A program made the translations under genes and the position numbers. From the NCBI GenBank assembly GCA_013697635.1, contig JACCWM010000026.1, positions 1 to 50,019 of the forward strand: 50,019 bases of DNA, in the 5' to 3' direction. The notes beneath the pieces were generated by a model, which was given only the letters and a program-made list of their open reading frames with translations, was not told the DNA's origin and ran no database searches. Positions 45,488 through 50,019 of the stretch are shown here, piece by piece (the stretch's first letter is position 1; every line of letters starts with the position of its first letter). This stretch comes from Lujinxingiaceae bacterium (GTDB lineage: Bacteria; Myxococcota_A; Bradymonadia; Bradymonadales; Bradymonadaceae).

Positions 45488-45491
<4 letters not shown>
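44682..45491 (-). CDS. PuuD-like class I glutamine amidotransferase (gamma-glutamyl amide hydrolase)
   Basis: A 269-residue peptidase C26-type enzyme. VLGICRGHQVVNVALGG contains the nucleophile Cys129, and VVGVQWHPEF supplies His238 and Glu240 of the triad. The family hydrolyses gamma-glutamyl amides such as gamma-glutamyl-GABA. In this operon it would release glutamate from the oxidised product. Its ATG overlaps the alcohol dehydrogenase stop (ATGA), so the two are translationally coupled. Thirty-five bp separate it from the aldehyde dehydrogenase. Confidence 0.92.
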
Positions 45492-46630
<1,139 letters not shown>

Positions 46631-46673
46631 ACTTACTCGTTCCTCGCAAAATTAAGGTGGGGGCGCCACGTGC

Positions 46674-48044
46674 TCAGATGATTTCGAAATAACGTTTGAG
46701 TTCCCAGTTGGTTACCGCGCGTTGGTGCTGCTCCCACTCCCACTGGCGGGTGGCGGCGAAGTGGTCGATGAACGTGTCGCCAAAGAGCTCGCGGGCGAGC
46801 TCGGAGCTGCGCATGGCCTGGGTCGCCTCACCCAGGTTGACCGGCAGCGCGCGCGCGCCTTCGACCTCGTAGGCGTTTCCGACCACCGCCACGTCGGTGA
46901 GTTTGAGCCCTTTCTTGATCCCATACAAGCCGCTGGCGAGCGCGGCGGCAATTCCAAGGTAGGGATTGATGTCGGCGCCCGAGATGCGCGTCTCGAGGCG
47001 CGTGGATCTAGGCGATCCCGGGATCACGCGCAAGGCCGGCGTGCGGTTGTCCACACCCCAGGTCACGTGCGTGGGCGCCCACAACCCCTTGACCAGGCGC
47101 TTGTAGCTGTTGATCGTCGGCGCATAAAAAGGCAGCAGATCGCTCAGGCCCAGCAGTTGGCCTGCCAGATAGCTCTCGAAGATCGCGCTCATCGTGTGGC
47201 GACCCTTGGCGTCGTAGAAGAGGTTCTCGCCGGCCTCACTCCACAGACTCTGGTGCATGTGCCCGCTGCATCCGGGCAGCTTGGAGTCGACCTTGGCCAT
47301 GAAGGTCGCCATGATCCCAAAGCGGTAGGCGATCTCCTTGGCCGCCGTCTTGAACAAGACGCCGCGATCGGCGGCCTCGAGCGGATCGTCATAGAGGATG
47401 GCCACCTCATAGACGCCCGGGCCGGTCTCGGTGTGCAGGCCCTCGATCGGGATGCCAAAGGCCTCCATCTCTTCCATCAGCGCGCGAAAAAACCCGGCGT
47501 TGTTGCTCGTTCGCAAGATCGAGTAGCCGAACATGCCTGGCGTCAGGGGCTCGAGTCCCACAAAACCCTTGTCGTTGGCACTCTTGGGTGTCTCCAAGAA
47601 GTTGAACCACTCGAACTCCATGCCAAATTTCGGGCTAAAGCCCATGTCTTTGGCCTCGGCGATCGTGCGCTTGAGCAGTTGGCGCGGGCAGATCGCCAGC
47701 GCTTGGCCGTCGGCGTCGACGAAATCACCGAGAAAAAACGGAACGTCGTTATCCCAGGGCACCTTGCGGTAGGTCGACAGGTCGATTTTCGCGAGCACGT
47801 CTGGATAGCCCGTATGCCAGCCCGTGTAGTCGACCTTGTCGTAGCAGACATCGGCGCTGTCCCAGCCAAAGACGACGTTGCAAAAACCAAAGCCGCTCTC
47901 GGCAGCCGAGAGAAACTTCGAGGTGTGCATGAACTTGCCACGCAGGATCCCGTCGATATCGGCCGCCGCCACGCGCACGCGCGAGGTGCCGCTGGCCTTG
48001 ACCTGCTCTAAGATTTCCTCGGCTGATAGCCCTCGCGTTGCCAT
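46674..48044 (-). CDS. Glutamine-synthetase-like gamma-glutamyl amine ligase (PuuA/GlnA4-like)
   Basis: A 456-residue glutamine-synthetase-family enzyme. The short Gln-synt N-domain carries DIDGILRGKFMH; the catalytic domain has the metal-binding KFGMEFEWF, ETGPGVYEVAI, SGHMHQSLWS, then SYKRLVKGLWAPTHVTWGVDNRTPALRV and the Arg flap region ETRISGADINPYLGIAAALASGL. It lacks the adenylation loop and strict ammonia pocket of housekeeping GlnA, and resembles PuuA and the actinobacterial GlnA4 gamma-glutamylethanolamide synthetase. It would attach glutamate to an amine. The ATG at 48044 has GGAG upstream and is preferred over the earlier ATG at 48068. First gene of the operon. Confidence 0.9.
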   Translation of the reverse strand: MATRGLSAEEILEQVKASGTSRVRVAAADIDGILRGKFMHTSKFLSAAESGFGFCNVVFGWDSADVCYDKVDYTGWHTGYPDVLAKIDLSTYRKVPWDNDVPFFLGDFVDADGQALAICPRQLLKRTIAEAKDMGFSPKFGMEFEWFNFLETPKSANDKGFVGLEPLTPGMFGYSILRTSNNAGFFRALMEEMEAFGIPIEGLHTETGPGVYEVAILYDDPLEAADRGVLFKTAAKEIAYRFGIMATFMAKVDSKLPGCSGHMHQSLWSEAGENLFYDAKGRHTMSAIFESYLAGQLLGLSDLLPFYAPTINSYKRLVKGLWAPTHVTWGVDNRTPALRVIPGSPRSTRLETRISGADINPYLGIAAALASGLYGIKKGLKLTDVAVVGNAYEVEGARALPVNLGEATQAMRSSELARELFGDTFIDHFAATRQWEWEQHQRAVTNWELKRYFEII

Positions 48045-48097
48045 GATCGCTCCATGATTTTGGGACAATGTATTTTGTACGACTGACGATGCGCGCT

Positions 48098-48126
48098 ATT
48101 ATGCCACGGCGTGTGGCCCAAAACAA
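48098..48126 (-). promoter_or_regulatory. Putative promoter of the gamma-glutamylation operon
   Basis: TTGTTT (48121-48126) and CATAAT (48098-48103), 17 bases apart on the minus strand, with the start about 45 bases before the ATG at 48044. The spacer contains the inverted repeat GCCAC-5-GTGGC, a possible regulator site. Confidence 0.5.
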
Positions 48127-48165
48127 CGTGCGCCACAGGTGCGTCTTTGCCCATAGCCACGAGCA

Positions 48166-48194
48166 TTGACATGATCTGCGGGCGCGACTAGCGT
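48166..48194 (+). promoter_or_regulatory. Putative promoter of the 580-residue exported protein gene
   Basis: Consensus TTGACA (48166-48171) and TAGCGT (48189-48194), 17 bases apart on the plus strand. The -10 is weak. The start would be about 47 bases before the ATG. Confidence 0.4.
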
Positions 48195-48247
48195 GGCGCG
48201 CGCTCATGAATTTCGTCCGTTTATAGTCCGAGCAGTCAGGAGTTAGA

Positions 48248-49990
48248 ATGTACCGACTTACCACAGCATCCATCGTCGCCTTGGTCGCCCTTGTGGCCAC
48301 CAGCGCCCTTGCGTGCCAAGTTCATAAACACACGGTGCCTCAGCCACCGGTCGTTGAGATTCCCCAGGCCCCGATTGAGGGCGAAGAAGAAGACGCGGTC
48401 GATCAAGGCCCGATCTATCTTTCAACGGCGATGCGCGTGCAGTCCGACGTCGAGCTTGCCGCCAACCCCGCGCACTTCGGCCAGTTCAAAGGTCGAACCG
48501 ACCTCTTGCTTCGTCGCGACTACGGCATCAATCGCAACACATGCGACGGCTACATCGCGCGCCGCCCGGCCATGGTCGTCGATGCGCCCAACGGCTACGA
48601 ACACCTCAAGATCACCGCTCATGGCGACGTCGACGTTTTGTTCGTCGAATTCTCCAACCGTGAGTATCTGTGCACCATTCGTCGCCCCGGTGGCCAAGAC
48701 CCGGCGATCGAGACGCGCAATTGGCCCAAGGGGCCCTATCGTATCTATGTCGGCCACCGCGAGCAGCTCAAGGAGATCGACTACTCCTTGACCTTCGAGA
48801 ATCTCTCCAAGCCGATTACGGTCGATTGGCTCGATGCCTCGCTGCCGACCATCACGATCGACAGCGATATGAGTAAGCCCTCATTTGTCCCTGTCAACCT
48901 GGCCGGTGAGCCCAACGCCGATCGCGACGCCCAGCATGGCGACCACTCGTGCGCCAGCCACAGCGGGCCGATGAAGTATTTGCTCACCCCCGATGTGCGC
49001 CTCGATGTGCGCCAACAGGCCGTGGTCACGCTGGGTATTCGTGCCAACGCCCCGGCGATGATGACCTTGATTGGCCCGGTACCCTCGGACCGACGCAACA
49101 TCCCGGTGCAGTGTTTGCCCAGCTGGAACGAATCACTTGATCTGGCACCGGGCACCTACTTTGTGCGCGTGGGCGTCGATCCAGACAAGGCTCCGAGCAC
49201 TCTCAACTTCTTTGCACACGGCGCGGCGGCCGGCCTCGATCCGCTGGCCACCTTCCCCAACGTGCCCGAAGGCCGCCCGGTTGCCGAGCGCATGCTCACG
49301 CTGCACTACCCCTTCCTCAAGACCAACGACTTGCTGACCGACGATCGCATCCGCCAGCAACTCTTCGTCAACGCGCCTTCGTCACTCTATGTCGTGGCGC
49401 GCGAGAACCTTGGAAGCAACTCGCCGGCGACCGTCTTTTTGGGCTCGCCGGTGCCAGGCGATCACATCCTCGACGACGGGCGCGCCTTTGAGTTTCCCGT
49501 CAAGGACGAGCTCTTGCTCATGCTCAATGAGGAGAATCTCGTGCTCGCCGCCGACGGCAGCCTCTTTGTCATCGACAGCAAGCACCTCAAGCCGGCCCAG
49601 CAGGCCGACGCCATCGCCCTGCCCCCGGCAGCGCGCAACTCGCAGAGCTACTTTCGCCATGCGATGACCCTGGCCGGCACCGACGATCAGGGACGCATCG
49701 AGCAGCATGCCCAGCGCCACGATCGCTACAAGCAGTGCGCCGACGGCATCATGGTGCGCATCCAGCCCCAGATCGAAACGCTTAACAAAGACGCCGCGGC
49801 CAACCGCGACCAGATCGAGCGGATCACGACCGAAGCCGAGCAGCGCGCCCAGCGCAACTGCGGGCTCGTGCGCCTCGAAGAAGAGGATCGCCGCATGTGG
49901 CGCCAACTCGAGGACAGCCGTACCCGTCGTCGCACGGACGCCCTGCAGCAGGTGCGTGCTCGCCTGGCCGACCTGGTGCTCGTCAAGTAA
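48248..49990 (+). CDS. Exported protein, possible lipoprotein, of unknown function
   Basis: A 580-residue protein. The signal peptide (about 1-23) ends SALAC; the Cys at +1 with Ala at -1 could be a lipobox, though the -3 position is not the usual Leu, so plain secretion is also possible. The body has three or four beta-rich units with PPC-like flavour (NGYEHLKITAHGDVDVLFVEF; LDLAPGTYFVRVGVD). The last 110 residues form a charged helical, probably coiled-coil, tail (QIETLNKDAAANRDQIERITTEAEQRAQRNC...). No catalytic motif recognised. AGGAG lies six bases before the ATG. Shares its upstream region with the divergent gamma-glutamylation operon. Only 29 bp follow to the window end. Confidence 0.8.
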   Translation: MYRLTTASIVALVALVATSALACQVHKHTVPQPPVVEIPQAPIEGEEEDAVDQGPIYLSTAMRVQSDVELAANPAHFGQFKGRTDLLLRRDYGINRNTCDGYIARRPAMVVDAPNGYEHLKITAHGDVDVLFVEFSNREYLCTIRRPGGQDPAIETRNWPKGPYRIYVGHREQLKEIDYSLTFENLSKPITVDWLDASLPTITIDSDMSKPSFVPVNLAGEPNADRDAQHGDHSCASHSGPMKYLLTPDVRLDVRQQAVVTLGIRANAPAMMTLIGPVPSDRRNIPVQCLPSWNESLDLAPGTYFVRVGVDPDKAPSTLNFFAHGAAAGLDPLATFPNVPEGRPVAERMLTLHYPFLKTNDLLTDDRIRQQLFVNAPSSLYVVARENLGSNSPATVFLGSPVPGDHILDDGRAFEFPVKDELLLMLNEENLVLAADGSLFVIDSKHLKPAQQADAIALPPAARNSQSYFRHAMTLAGTDDQGRIEQHAQRHDRYKQCADGIMVRIQPQIETLNKDAAANRDQIERITTEAEQRAQRNCGLVRLEEEDRRMWRQLEDSRTRRRTDALQQVRARLADLVLVK

Positions 49991-50019
49991 TTGCCCCCCG
50001 CTTTGCGGCGCGCGCGCCC

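Overview
The window reads as chromosomal DNA of a GC-rich, Gram-negative bacterium of the Myxococcota / former Deltaproteobacteria type, possibly Bradymonadales-like. This placement is an inference. It rests on Cys-rich secreted proteins carrying pre-peptidase-C-like domains, a giant Ser/Thr kinase fused to AAA and TPR modules, an FHA/coiled-coil protein, a PEGA-domain protein, and a meso-diaminopimelate-type MurE. Genes are densely packed, ATGA overlaps are frequent, and GTG or TTG starts with clear Shine-Dalgarno sites are common. I found no tRNA, rRNA, CRISPR array, insertion sequence or prophage.

Region 1 (1-1614) is the 3' part of a secreted Cys-rich protein gene. Region 2 (1607-19517, minus strand) is a division and cell wall (dcw) cluster in the order mraZ, rsmH, ftsL, ftsI (PASTA-bearing), murE, murF, mraY, ftsW, murG, murB, ddl, ftsQ, ftsA, ftsZ, then a TrmJ-like RNA methyltransferase. 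A strong sigma70-type promoter with phased GTGG boxes, probably MraZ operators, precedes mraZ. murD and murC are missing from their usual slots (between mraY and ftsW, and between murG and murB). The murC slot is a 271-bp gap with a promoter for murB.

Region 3 (19518-30000) holds a GTGG-rich array, a strong bidirectional terminator, a 58-residue protein gene, a translationally coupled PEGA-protein/Kelch-lipoprotein pair, an orphan sensor histidine kinase, a class I/II aminotransferase, an EEP-fold phosphodiesterase and an 881-residue FHA/coiled-coil protein. Region 4 (30000-38900) starts divergently from the FHA gene with a MinD-like ATPase fused to a RodZ-type HTH. A 90-residue protein and an RluD-type pseudouridine synthase follow. 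Then come about 0.7 kb without a recognisable gene, a 1485-residue kinase / cyclase-homology / AAA / TPR signalling protein, and a TrmL-like tRNA methyltransferase.

Region 5 (38900-50019) has an NhaC-type antiporter, a glycerophosphodiesterase-domain-like membrane protein of unknown role, a ketopantoate-reductase-like oxidoreductase, and a four-gene minus-strand operon: glutamine-synthetase-like ligase, Fe-type alcohol dehydrogenase, PuuD-like hydrolase and aldehyde dehydrogenase. Together these four could gamma-glutamylate an amino alcohol such as ethanolamine, oxidise the hydroxyl to an acid in two steps, and release glutamate plus an amino acid. The operon diverges from a 580-residue secreted or lipoprotein gene that ends the window.

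The observations most worth following up are this operon, the MinD-RodZ fusion with an altered P-loop opposite the FHA coiled-coil protein, the fused kinase with a degenerate cyclase domain, and the GTGG arrays on both sides of the mraZ upstream region.
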